This document shows, in pieces, positions 16,735-25,041 of a stretch of DNA of 55,033 nt. Position numbers and translations under genes: made by a program. The notes under the pieces are model-generated. The model worked only from the letters and a program-made list of their open reading frames with translations. It did not search any database and had not been told where the DNA came from. The stretch lies in contig PMES01000084.1 in the NCBI GenBank assembly GCA_003154775.1, positions 1 through 55,033 of the forward strand, given 5' to 3'. The stretch comes from Acidobacteriota bacterium. GTDB taxonomy: Bacteria > Acidobacteriota > Terriglobia > Acidiferrales > UBA7541. Numbering within the stretch: the stretch's first letter is position 1; each line of letters opens with the position of its first letter.

Positions 16735-19700
16735 TGGCCGGCTTTTCCATTCGCAATCCCTATTTCATCATCGTCTGCTGCCTGATGATCACGATTGTCG
16801 GCACGGTGACGCTTGTACGCATGCCGGTGGACCTGTTTCCCCCCATCAATATTCCCGTAGTTGTGGTAGCGACATTTTATTCAGGCATGCCTCCGCAGCA
16901 GATCGAAGCGAGCATCACCAACCCGTTTGAACGGTTCTTCACCTTGGCGAGCGGTGTGGACCACATCGAGTCACGTTCGCTGCCGGGCGTGAGCCTCGTC
17001 AAAATTTACTTTCAACCTGGAACGAACGCGGATTCGGACGTCAGCATTATTGCCAACCTGGCGATGGCCCAATTGCGCCGCTTGCCGCAAGGAACGCTGC
17101 CGCCGGTCGTGCTGAAGTTCGATGCATCGAGTTTGCCGGTATGTCTGGTCACTCTCAAGGGCGAAGGACTCGACGAAACGGAATTACATGACCTTGGGCA
17201 GTACAACGTCAGAAACCAGATTGCCAACGTGCCGGGCGCATCCGTCCCTCAACCCTTCGGCGGGAAGTACCGGCAGATTATGGTCTACGTTGACCCGTTG
17301 AAATTGCAGGCGCACCAGCTAAGTCCAATGGATGTCGTCCGGCAGATCAACGAAAGCAACCTCATCCTCCCAGCCGGTGACGTGAAGATTGGGCCGTTCG
17401 ATTACAACTTGTATTCAAACGCCCAGGCACCCGACGCCAATGCGATCATGACCATGCCTCTCAAAACGATTGGCCAGTCCTCCGTGATGGTCGCCGACGT
17501 GGGAAAAGCGGTGGACGCCCAGGCGATCCAAACCAACATCGTGCGGGTGGATGGCCAGCCGTCTGTCTATTTGCCCATCCTCAAGCAGGGTGGAGACACA
17601 AACACCATCGCGGTCGTTAACGGAATTCGCGATGCCTTGAAACAACTGGTAGACGTTCCGAAGCAGTTGGTCACCCGGGTCGTTTTCGATCAATCTATCT
17701 TTGTCAAAACGGCCATCAAAAATCTAATCAGTGAAGGCTCCATCGGCCTCGTGCTTACCGGCGTGATGGTTCTGTTGTTTCTCGGGAGCATGCGAGCGAC
17801 GGCTGCCGTGTTCTTGTCCATTCCGCTTTCGGCGCTGGCCGCGTTTCTGGCCATCAACGCCGGCGGCGGAACCGTGAACACCATGGTGTTAGGAGGGCTT
17901 GCGCTGGTGTTCTCGCGATTGATCGACAATTCCGTGATCGTTCTGGAGAACATTTTCCGGCACCTCGAAATGGGGGAATTGCCGGAGGTGGCGGCGGAAA
18001 AGGGCGGCAACGAAGTAGCGCTGGCTGTGTTGGCCGCGACCCTTGCCACGGCCATCGTGTTCTTTCCCGTAGTCTTCCTCTATGGCGTCAGCCGCTTCCT
18101 CTTTATTGCCCTGGCTTCTTCCGTGGTTTTCGCCCTGTTTGCTTCGTATATGGTGGCGATGACCGTGGTGCCGTTGTACTGCGCGAAGCTCATGCACAAG
18201 CATGAAGCAGATGAAGAACTCGAAGGCGACACCCGATCCATACTCGGGCGGATAGTGAAGCGCTTTGACCTTGCGTTTGAAAGGATGCTGGTGAGCTACG
18301 ACAAGAGTCTGGCGAAAACTCTTTTGCGGCCAGTCTCCGCCGTGGCAGGTCTTGCCGGAGTTTCACTCCTTTGTCTTTCTCTCTATCCGTTGCTCGGCGT
18401 TTCCTTCTTCCCGAGGACGGACGCGGGACAATTTGTCATCAACCTGAAGGCTCCCTCAGGGACTCGGGTGGAGTTGACGGAAGATTACGTGAAGCAAGTC
18501 GAGCAGATCATTCGCGAAGTGATCCCGAAGAGCGAGTTGCAAATGGTCGTGTCCAACATCGGCATCACTCCCGACTTCTCGGTCATTTACACCTCGAATT
18601 CGGCCCCACATACCGCCTTTGTCCAGGCCAGTCTGAAGGAAGGGCACAAGGTCGGAAGTTACGAATACATGAGGAGGGTTCGAGAGCAAATTCAGAAACA
18701 ACTCCCGCAGCTCACCGTGTATTTTCAGTCGGGCGGGCTTGTGGATGCCGTGCTGAACTTGGGATTGCCCGCGCCAATCGACATCCAGGTCAGCGGAAGC
18801 GACATGGACGCGGCGCATGCGGTGGCATCGAGAATCGCCTCACTGACGAAGCAGCTTTCGGGCGTCAGTGATGTGTTGATACCGCAAGACGTGGATTATC
18901 CAGCGCTGCAATTGAACGTGGATCGCGAAAAGGCCGCGCAACTCGGCCTTTCGCAACGGGAAGTGGTCGACAACGTGATCACCGCGCTAACCTCGAACGC
19001 CATGATTGCGCCGAACTACTGGGTGGACCCCAAGAGCGGCAACCCGTACCTGCTGACCGTGCAATATCCCGAAGAGACTGTGAAAACGATGGCAGATCTC
19101 CGGCAGATTCCCTTGCGCGGCCCCAAGATTCAACAACCAACTTTCCTGGATTCAGTTGTGACCATGATTCACATCTCCGCTCCAACGGAGGTGGATCACT
19201 ACCAATTGGCGCGCGTGATGGATGTCTACGTGGCACCGAAAAAAGAAGATCTGGGAACGATCACCGGCCAGATTGAGGAAATTATACGCAAGACGCAGCT
19301 CCCCGAGGGCGTGCGCGTGAAACTCCGCGGATCGGTGCAGGGTATGCGCGCGTCCTTTAAGAGTTTTGGCATCGGCCTGATATTGTCGGTCGTGCTGGTG
19401 TACCTGATTCTGGTAGCGCAATTCGCTTCCTGGACAGATCCATTCATCATTTTGTTGGCTGTACCGCCCGGACTTGCGGGAGTGCTGCTGTTCCTGCTGG
19501 TGACGAATACCACCCTCAACGTGATGTCCCTCATGGGCCTGGTCATGATGGTCGGAATCGTTGTGTCGAACAGCATTTTGATCGTCGAATTCGCCCGCCA
19601 CCTCCACAAGGAAGGGAAATCCGTGAAGGAAGCCGTGGCAACCGCATCACGTCAAAGGTTGCGTCCTGTCTTGATGACCTCGCTGGCCACGCTGTTGGGG

Positions 19701-19868
19701 CTGATCCCCTTGGCATTGGGAATCGAAGCAGGCAGCGAAGCTTACGCGCCTTTGGCGAGGGCAATCATTGGTGGGCTTTTGGTGTCCGTAGTCGTCACCG
19801 TTTACCTCGTCCCCGCAGCGTATCTGCTAGTGCATCGCAAAGAGGAATCTGCGGAGGTGACGGCATGA
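16734..19868 (+). CDS. RND efflux permease, system 2 (D-N at proton-relay position)
   Basis: 1044 residues, full-length AcrB-like pump with two repeats of six TMs and large periplasmic loops. TM1 is YFIIVCCLMITIVGTVTLV. Pore-domain landmarks include FPRTDAGQFVINLKAPSGTRVE. TM10-12 contain LMGLVMMVGIVVSNSILIVEFA. In TM4 the usual paired Asp reads SRLIDNSVIVLENIFRH (about residue 398): the first Asp is kept and the second is Asn. This variant also occurs in a recognisable RND subgroup, from memory, and may alter proton coupling. The gene overlaps both neighbours, by one base with the adaptor and four with the TolC-like gene. The substrate is not evident. Confidence 0.93.
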   Translation: MAGFSIRNPYFIIVCCLMITIVGTVTLVRMPVDLFPPINIPVVVVATFYSGMPPQQIEASITNPFERFFTLASGVDHIESRSLPGVSLVKIYFQPGTNADSDVSIIANLAMAQLRRLPQGTLPPVVLKFDASSLPVCLVTLKGEGLDETELHDLGQYNVRNQIANVPGASVPQPFGGKYRQIMVYVDPLKLQAHQLSPMDVVRQINESNLILPAGDVKIGPFDYNLYSNAQAPDANAIMTMPLKTIGQSSVMVADVGKAVDAQAIQTNIVRVDGQPSVYLPILKQGGDTNTIAVVNGIRDALKQLVDVPKQLVTRVVFDQSIFVKTAIKNLISEGSIGLVLTGVMVLLFLGSMRATAAVFLSIPLSALAAFLAINAGGGTVNTMVLGGLALVFSRLIDNSVIVLENIFRHLEMGELPEVAAEKGGNEVALAVLAATLATAIVFFPVVFLYGVSRFLFIALASSVVFALFASYMVAMTVVPLYCAKLMHKHEADEELEGDTRSILGRIVKRFDLAFERMLVSYDKSLAKTLLRPVSAVAGLAGVSLLCLSLYPLLGVSFFPRTDAGQFVINLKAPSGTRVELTEDYVKQVEQIIREVIPKSELQMVVSNIGITPDFSVIYTSNSAPHTAFVQASLKEGHKVGSYEYMRRVREQIQKQLPQLTVYFQSGGLVDAVLNLGLPAPIDIQVSGSDMDAAHAVASRIASLTKQLSGVSDVLIPQDVDYPALQLNVDREKAAQLGLSQREVVDNVITALTSNAMIAPNYWVDPKSGNPYLLTVQYPEETVKTMADLRQIPLRGPKIQQPTFLDSVVTMIHISAPTEVDHYQLARVMDVYVAPKKEDLGTITGQIEEIIRKTQLPEGVRVKLRGSVQGMRASFKSFGIGLILSVVLVYLILVAQFASWTDPFIILLAVPPGLAGVLLFLLVTNTTLNVMSLMGLVMMVGIVVSNSILIVEFARHLHKEGKSVKEAVATASRQRLRPVLMTSLATLLGLIPLALGIEAGSEAYAPLARAIIGGLLVSVVVTVYLVPAAYLLVHRKEESAEVTA

Positions 19869-21202
19869 GGCGGCGAATGACCATGCTGGCCCTTTTCTTA
19901 GCCCTCTGGGTAGGGAAGTGTCTCGCCCAAAATCCGATGCCACCCGCCCAACAAGAGCCGACTGCCCCCGCCAAGACAGTCGGTAAGCGCTTAACTCTTC
20001 AGGAAGCCGAAGCGGTCGCGCTGCAAGAGAATCCGCAAATCACGGTGGGTAAGCTTCGCGCCCTTCAAGCGCACGAATTTGTTCGCGAAGCGCGCTCGGC
20101 ACTCTTGCCCACCGCCAACCTCAGCATGACGGGAGTGGAATCGAGGGCCGGAAGCCGCATCGCGGCAGGTTACTTGAACAATCCGGTGGTTTATCCACGC
20201 GCGGCCGTGGGTGCGTCTGTCAGCCAGTTGATTACGGATTTCGGCCGAACCAATAATCTGGTGTCCAGTTCCGAATTTCAGGCGAAGGCTGAAGATGAGA
20301 ATGCCATTGCCACGCGCCAACAAATCGTCCTTGCCGTGGACGAGGCGTTTTACAACAGCCTCGAATCACAAGCCCTTCTCGAAGTCGCCGAGCAGACCGT
20401 GAAAGCGCGCCAGCTCCTCGTCGACCAGGTCAAAGCACTTACCGATGCAAAACTCAAATCCGACCTTGATCTCAGTTTCAGCAATGTGGACTTGGCGCGC
20501 GCCAAGCTGTTGCAACTCGATTCACAAAGCAATTACGAAGCTTCACTCTCCACACTTTCCGCGATCCTCGGATTTTCCGATCGCCAGGATTTCGCTCTCG
20601 TCGAACCTTCTCCGCAAACGGTCGCCCCGACTGCGGATGCCGCTCCGTTGATCCAGCAGGCGTTGCAGCTTCGGCCCGAAGTCCGGGCCTTACAGGATGA
20701 AGTCGCCTCGGCTACGAAGTTCGGCAAGGCTGAGCATGCTCTATGGTGGCCGACCGTGAATGCTACCGGAGTTGTCGGCTTGGCGCCGGTCCGCGCTCCA
20801 CAAATTGACAATTGGTATGGGGCAGCCGGCATCAACATCAACATTCCCGTCTTCAATGGATTTCTCTTTAATGCGCGCGCAAAAAGCGCTGACCTGGAGA
20901 CACGAGCGAAACAGCAGCGGCTGCTGGACTTGCAAAATAACATTGCGAGGGATGTTCGCAACGCGTGGCTGGAGACGCAGAAAGCGTATCAACGATTGTC
21001 GCTCACCCAACAGCTTCGGGAACAAGCCAGCCTCGCGTTGGAGCTGGCGCAGGCACGATACAAATTGGGACTAGGATCAATAGTGGAATACAGTCAGGCA
21101 GATTTACAAAAGACAGAAGCGGACCTCCAAGACACTGACGCTCGCTATCAATATCAAGTGATGCAAATCGTTCTAGGGTACGAGACTGGCATGTCACCCT
21201 GA
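19865..21202 (+). CDS. TolC-family outer-membrane efflux protein, system 2
   Basis: 445 residues. A signal peptide (MTMLALFLALWVGKCLAQ) is followed by the TolC repeats: LTLQEAEAVALQENPQITVG, ASVSQLITDFGRTNNLV (strand entering the first hairpin), then ALQLRPEVRALQDEVA and NINIPVFNGFLFNARAKSADL in the second half. It is the outer-membrane duct for RND system 2, and the ATGA overlap with the pump shows co-translation. It ends some 280 bases before the second tRNA-Arg repeat, so it is the last gene of the putative island. Confidence 0.92.
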   Translation: MRRRMTMLALFLALWVGKCLAQNPMPPAQQEPTAPAKTVGKRLTLQEAEAVALQENPQITVGKLRALQAHEFVREARSALLPTANLSMTGVESRAGSRIAAGYLNNPVVYPRAAVGASVSQLITDFGRTNNLVSSSEFQAKAEDENAIATRQQIVLAVDEAFYNSLESQALLEVAEQTVKARQLLVDQVKALTDAKLKSDLDLSFSNVDLARAKLLQLDSQSNYEASLSTLSAILGFSDRQDFALVEPSPQTVAPTADAAPLIQQALQLRPEVRALQDEVASATKFGKAEHALWWPTVNATGVVGLAPVRAPQIDNWYGAAGININIPVFNGFLFNARAKSADLETRAKQQRLLDLQNNIARDVRNAWLETQKAYQRLSLTQQLREQASLALELAQARYKLGLGSIVEYSQADLQKTEADLQDTDARYQYQVMQIVLGYETGMSP

Positions 21203-21486
21203 GTCACACGCCCTCGGCCGTAAAGCGAAGCATGGAGTTCGCAGAGATCCCGGTATCGTCTAGCCATCGAGGTTGTTGGTATTTGACAGCATTCCTGGGG
21301 AGAAGACACTTGCGAGGGGGATTGCGGCTTGTACCAAACACGAATTGCATGGTCGTGCACTCATCCTCACGCACAACTCCACTGTTCGGGCGGTTAGCTC
21401 GAATTGTGAGACGACCTAAGCATTGGTCCGGCTGTGTCAGAACTGTGCCAAAACCCTATCCTTTCGAACCATGGGAGTTCGCTTTA
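21203..21486. other. Non-coding right end of the putative island
   Basis: No gene is supported. At about 21436-21458 GTGTCAGAACTGTGCCAAAACC contains two related half-motifs; the second (TGTGCCAAAAC) also occurs at the left end of the segment near 6839. No tyrosine- or serine-recombinase remnant could be read in any frame. Confidence 0.4.
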
Positions 21487-21610
21487 AGCGAAAAGCAGAT
21501 TCCCCAAGTTGTTGGAAAGTTTAGTGATTAAGAAAAGAGGATGGAGCTATTGGAACCGATCAGCGTGCTTAGAAGGCAGACGCTCTATCCAACTGAGCTA
21601 CGGGCGCGTC
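21487..21610 (-). repeat. Direct repeat copy 2 with tRNA-Arg(TCT) 5' half
   Basis: Bases 21567-21610 are identical to 6724-6767 and encode, on the minus strand, the acceptor 5' strand, D-arm and anticodon loop of tRNA-Arg(TCT). Beyond the loop the sequence diverges into ACGCTGATCGGTTCC, with no correct stem closure. The 80 bases to the left (AGCGAAAAGCAGATTCCCC and onward) match copy 1 imperfectly with a 3-base gap. Confidence 0.8.
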
Positions 21611-21720
21611 CCTGGCTACTCCTTGATATTACTGCGGTTGTAATTCTAATTCGAGTTCCAATTCCTCCAAAATATCGGAGCACTTTGGATCAATATAAGC
21701 TGGAGCTTCGAATCCGGCGC

Positions 21721-23105
21721 CTGCCTTTGGCGCTAGATTTGAAGCCGGGGCAAAACCATGTGGAAGTGACAGACATTACGGGGCACGTGGAGCCCGATTC
21801 GGTGTTCTTGCGGTCGCTGGAGGAGGGGCGGCATTTGCGGATCCTGGAGCAGAACTACCGCAATGACCCGGTATTCGAGCAATTGTTGTTGTCGTTATAC
21901 GAAGGGAAGACCATTGATTTCCTGGCGCCAGACAAAACGATTGTCCAAGGAAAGATAATTCGCAGCGGGTTTGTGCCGCACGCGACGCTGATGTACGGAC
22001 AAAGGTATTACCAGGCACAGGCAATGTATGCACAGCAGGGAGCCGGGCAGCCGGTGATTGAAGTGAATGGCAAACTGCAATTCACACTGCCAGGGCAGCC
22101 GATATTTCCGTCTCTGGCCGACGACACGGTGCTGAAGCCGACACTTTCCTGGGAATTGGAAACGGACAAGGCGGGCAAAGCCGCCGCGGAATTGAGCTAC
22201 GTCACGGGCGGGATGAACTGGGAAGCAAGCTACAACGTGGTCGCACCAGTGAAGGGAACGGAGTTGGAGCTGCTGGGATGGGTCACGCTAGACAACCAGA
22301 GCGGAAAAACCTTTCGTGACGCGCGGATTAAACTAATGGCGGGGGACGTCAACAAGATTCAGCCCAATGAGGCGTACATGGCGAGAGACGCCATCAGTTT
22401 TCAAGCCGGCGTTGGAATGAGCGGAGGGCCGCAAGTCACAGAGAAGGCGTTTGATGAATATCATCTGTACACTCTGGAGCGGCCGACCACGCTGCACGAC
22501 CGGGAAACGAAGCAAGTGGAATTTGTGCGCGCGGCCGGAGTGAAATCGAAGACGGTGTATGTATACGACGGCTGGAAAGTGGATGCAAACTACCGGAATT
22601 GGCCGATGGAGACGATTCGCGCGCAGGATGCGTTTGGCACGCAATCCAATTCCAAGGTCTGGGTGATGCAGGAGTTCAAGAACAGCAGCGAAAATCACCT
22701 GGGCATGCTGCTGTTGAAGGGCAGAGTGCGATTTTACCGGCGGGATGACGACGGGCAACTTGAATTCACCGGTGAGAACGAAATCGATCACACACCGAAG
22801 GACGAGCTGATCCGGATTTACACGGGGAACGCGTTTGACCTGACGGGAGAACGCCACCGGGTGGACTACAAATTGAACACGCCGGCGCGGTGGGTGGACG
22901 AGAGCTTTGAAATCAAGGGAGGAATCACAAGAGCACGCCGGTGGAATTGCGGATTGTGGAGCACTTGTACCGGTGGAATTCGTGGGACATCAGCAAAAGT
23001 TCGGATCCGTTCAAGAAGGTGGATGCGCAGACTGCGGCCTTCACGGTGCAAGTGCCTCCGGATGGCGAAAAGGTCGTGACGTATCAGGTACATTACTCCT
23101 GGTAG
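21721..23105 (+). pseudogene. DUF4139-domain protein, 5'-truncated and frameshifted
   Basis: The recognisable protein starts at LDLKPGQNHVEVTDITG, near 21733. It continues through LRILEQNYRNDP, LSWELETDKAGKAAAELSYVTGGMNWEASYNVV (a DUF4139 hallmark, extent only), GWVTLDNQSGKTFRDARIKLMAGDVN and ARWVDESFEIK at about 22917. A one-base deletion at about 22918-22921 then shifts the frame. The correct end, reading KSTPVEIRIVEHLYRWNSWD to a final VHYSW and TAG, is in another frame and stops at 23105. The signal peptide and first strand are absent, replaced by the tRNA-Arg repeat to the left. DUF4139 proteins are secreted and of unknown function. This copy is dead or encodes only a fragment. Confidence 0.82.
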
Positions 23106-23590
23106 GCAGAACGAGTCGAAAGAACTCCGAACAATCTCACGACCAGCGGCAGCGGCAAAGCTAAACGCCTATTTGATGTCGCCTTGTGTCGTCAGGCAAA
23201 AGCGTCTCGCAGCAGCTCAGCGGGAGACTGGAATCTGCATTTCGCGTCTGCATTTCGGTAGCGCACTCAACAGATTCGACCGCCCGCGCCTTCCTTCACC
23301 GCCAGGTCGAAGTTCTCACTTCAGGTCTCGTGTCGGGCTGCAACCGGCCAGGAATCGCCGGATTTCCCCCTGAGCGGTGTCAGAACGGCAACAACGAAAG
23401 TACTATCGCGATTGGACCTTCCGCCAGACTCCCTACCAAACTCATGCTGCGAGATTTTCCCGAACGTCCCTCCGCAAAGCCGTTAAGTGCCGCGCATTTC
23501 CTTGCGAAACAATTGTTTACACAAAGGCGTCGCGACTTCCTGCCCATCTGAGTTTGTTCTCATAAATCTAAACCTTAGTAACTGTCCCCC
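23106..23590. other. Intergenic stretch with no recognised feature
   Basis: About 485 bases between the DUF4139 remnant and the structured leader of the pilin operon. Short frames exist but have no ribosome-binding site, family motif or consistent codon pattern. No strong sigma-70 or sigma-54 promoter could be picked by eye. The pilin-operon promoter must lie here or at the start of the leader. Confidence 0.4.
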
Positions 23591-23600
23591 TAGGAAGCGC

Positions 23601-23642
23601 GGACGGGTGCAATCCCACTGCCCCAAAGCAGTACTTTCGTCC
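23601..23642 (+). ncRNA. Small three-way-junction RNA element upstream of pilin leader
   Basis: Pairing by eye: GGACG 23601-23605 with CGTCC 23638-23642 closes the junction. Inside are a short GGG/CCC hairpin (about 23605-23616) and a perfect hairpin ACTGC 23617-23621 / GCAGT 23628-23632 with loop CCCAAA. It lies about 50 bases before the larger fold and may be part of the same leader. It matches no RNA family I can recall. Confidence 0.35.
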
Positions 23643-23691
23643 AGTTGTTCAGACACAGTCAAATGAGTTCCACTACCTTAGGAGCAAGTAT

Positions 23692-23830
23692 TGGCGGAGC
23701 GGGTGTAGTCGACGCCGCGGTCTAGCGTGATGCCCCTTAACCCAGCAAATGGCTGGGAAAGGGCGGCGGGAAACACCTGGCAATCCGTCGATACCGCCAT
23801 TTCGGAAGCGAATGTCTTAGCGAAGGGGAG
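23692..23830 (+). promoter_or_regulatory. Structured 5' leader of the minor-pilin operon, candidate riboswitch-like element
   Basis: Nested pairings: P1 TGGCGG 23692-23697 / CCGCCA 23794-23799. P2 GGTGT 23702-23706 / ACACC 23773-23777. P3 ACGC 23712-23715 / GCGT 23725-23728. P4 is an arm of CCCTT 23734-23738 / AAGGG 23759-23763 stacked on CCCAGC 23741-23746 / GCTGGG 23752-23757 with a five-base loop. The CCCCTT strand of P4 (23733-23738) is also exactly complementary to AAGGGG 23823-23828, the ribosome-binding site of the first pilin gene. Alternative pairing could therefore hide or free the site. The class is unknown to me, and the folding is on paper only. Confidence 0.5.
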
Positions 23831-23836
23831 TTGCCC

Positions 23837-24475
23837 ATGATGAGTCACAAAAAAAGAAACGAGCAGGGCTTCACCTTGCTGGAAACCCTCATCGTAATGG
23901 GCGTCATGTTCATTCTGGCGGGCATCACGATCATCAAGAGCTTCGGCACCATGGAGAGTTATCAGGCCAACTCAGCCAAGGACGTCGTCATCGGCCAACT
24001 GCGTGTAGCCAGACAATTGGCCATCAGCCAACGCCGCGCCGTACAAGTCTGGTTTAACACTTACTCTACAGCTAAGGAACCTTACACAGTCAGCTACCAG
24101 GTCCAAGCGCGTCCGAATGTCAACGGGGACGTTGCCGGGCCTCTCATCACTATGCCCCTGCCGACGAACACACAGTTTGTAATGGAAAGTGGTGTTCCCG
24201 ATACGCCGATGGGATTTGGCACCTGTTCCGGCGCTTCTCCGGTGTGTATCGGAGGCATCAGTTGCTGCCCGACGACCATGTATTTCTCCTCGACAGGACA
24301 GTTTAGCGCGGATGAATTTGGCACTACGGTCTATAACGGAAGCGTTTTTATCGGTATCCCAAACCAGCCCGCGACGGCGCGAGCTGTCACGATTATGGGC
24401 AGTACCGGCAGGGTGCGCCCCTACACCTTCATCGGTCCTCTCAACGGGGCGCCATCACTGGTTTGGATCGAATAG
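23837..24475 (+). CDS. GspH/FimT-like minor type IV pilin
   Basis: 212 residues from ATG 23837, with GGGGAG six bases upstream (an ATG at 23840 is also possible). A short basic leader ends in QG, followed by FTLLETLIVMGVMFILAGI: the prepilin-peptidase site with Glu at mature position 5 and the N-terminal hydrophobic helix. The rest has the FimT/GspH pattern (DVVIGQLRVARQLAISQRRAVQVWFN) and a Cys-rich loop (GTCSGASPVCIGGISCCPTT). Minor pilins of this type prime assembly of the pilus or pseudopilus at the inner membrane. It is the first gene of a four-gene pilin operon preceded by a structured leader. Confidence 0.9.
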   Translation: MMSHKKRNEQGFTLLETLIVMGVMFILAGITIIKSFGTMESYQANSAKDVVIGQLRVARQLAISQRRAVQVWFNTYSTAKEPYTVSYQVQARPNVNGDVAGPLITMPLPTNTQFVMESGVPDTPMGFGTCSGASPVCIGGISCCPTTMYFSSTGQFSADEFGTTVYNGSVFIGIPNQPATARAVTIMGSTGRVRPYTFIGPLNGAPSLVWIE

Positions 24476-24487
24476 GAGCATCAGCCC

Positions 24488-25033
24488 ATGAAAAACAGTC
24501 GGCCGCGAAAACAAAGAGGATTTACGCTTATCGAGGTGATGGTCGCCATGGCCGTCCTTTCCTTCGGTGTTCTCTCCCTCGTTTCCATTTTCACCCAGGG
24601 TCTCAGGGCTTCCTACCAGACCCAAATTCAATACATCGCACAACAAAAAGCACAAGAAGCGATGGAGAGCATTTTCACAGCGCGCGACACGCGACTCGTC
24701 ACCAGCGCGCAAATCAACAACGTGTCGAATGGCGGCATTTTCAAGGATAATGCGCAGCCGCTGTATGCGCCAGGCCCGGACGGCTTGTTCGGAACCGCGG
24801 ACGATGATTCCACCAACCCCGACGCCATCGTAATCGCACCCGGGCCGGACGGCATTTTCGGGACTGCCGACGACGTCTCGATCAATTTGAATCCCTGGAT
24901 GACGCGCACCGTCGTGATCGCCCCGGTCGCCAACACCCCCAACCTGAAGAGCGTCACGGTGACCGTCAATTGGACGTTTCAAGGGCAAACATCGCAGTAT
25001 CAACTCGTCAGCTTTATTTCCAATTTCTCATGA
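24488..25033 (+). CDS. PilV-like minor pilin with two DG-rich repeats
   Basis: 181 residues. The prepilin leader KNSRPRKQRG is cut before FTLIEVMVAMAVLSFGVLSLVSI, typical of PilV/GspI. Residues about 97-140 carry two near-identical units, APGPDGLFGTADDDS and APGPDGIFGTADDVS, separated by about nine residues. They resemble short Asp-rich Ca-binding or thrombospondin-3-like repeats and may stabilise the protein or bind metal. GGAG lies about ten bases before the ATG. Its stop region overlaps possible starts of the next gene, so translation is probably coupled. Confidence 0.88.
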   Translation: MKNSRPRKQRGFTLIEVMVAMAVLSFGVLSLVSIFTQGLRASYQTQIQYIAQQKAQEAMESIFTARDTRLVTSAQINNVSNGGIFKDNAQPLYAPGPDGLFGTADDDSTNPDAIVIAPGPDGIFGTADDVSINLNPWMTRTVVIAPVANTPNLKSVTVTVNWTFQGQTSQYQLVSFISNFS

Positions 25034-25041
25034 GGCCTACG

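Larger units (their letters stand above)
6724..21610. mobile_element. Putative genomic island between tRNA-Arg fragment repeats
   Basis: The 14.9-kb segment is bounded by identical 44-bp tRNA-Arg 5'-half repeats. Short motifs TGTGCCAAAAC lie inside both ends (about 6839-6849 and 21446-21456), like arm sites of a tyrosine recombinase. Cargo: two RND exporters, an ECF sigma factor, OsmC and DUF2892 proteins. No integrase gene or remnant is visible, and no complete tRNA-Arg is in the window. If this is an island it is old and immobile. A tandem insertion of two related elements would explain why the left arms of both repeats match. Confidence 0.4.

Noticed and set aside
23581-23830. Known c-di-GMP (GEMM-I/II), cobalamin or SAM riboswitch
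   Set aside because: None of the conserved core strings I know for these classes is present, although the RNA looks structured. It is kept as an unassigned element.
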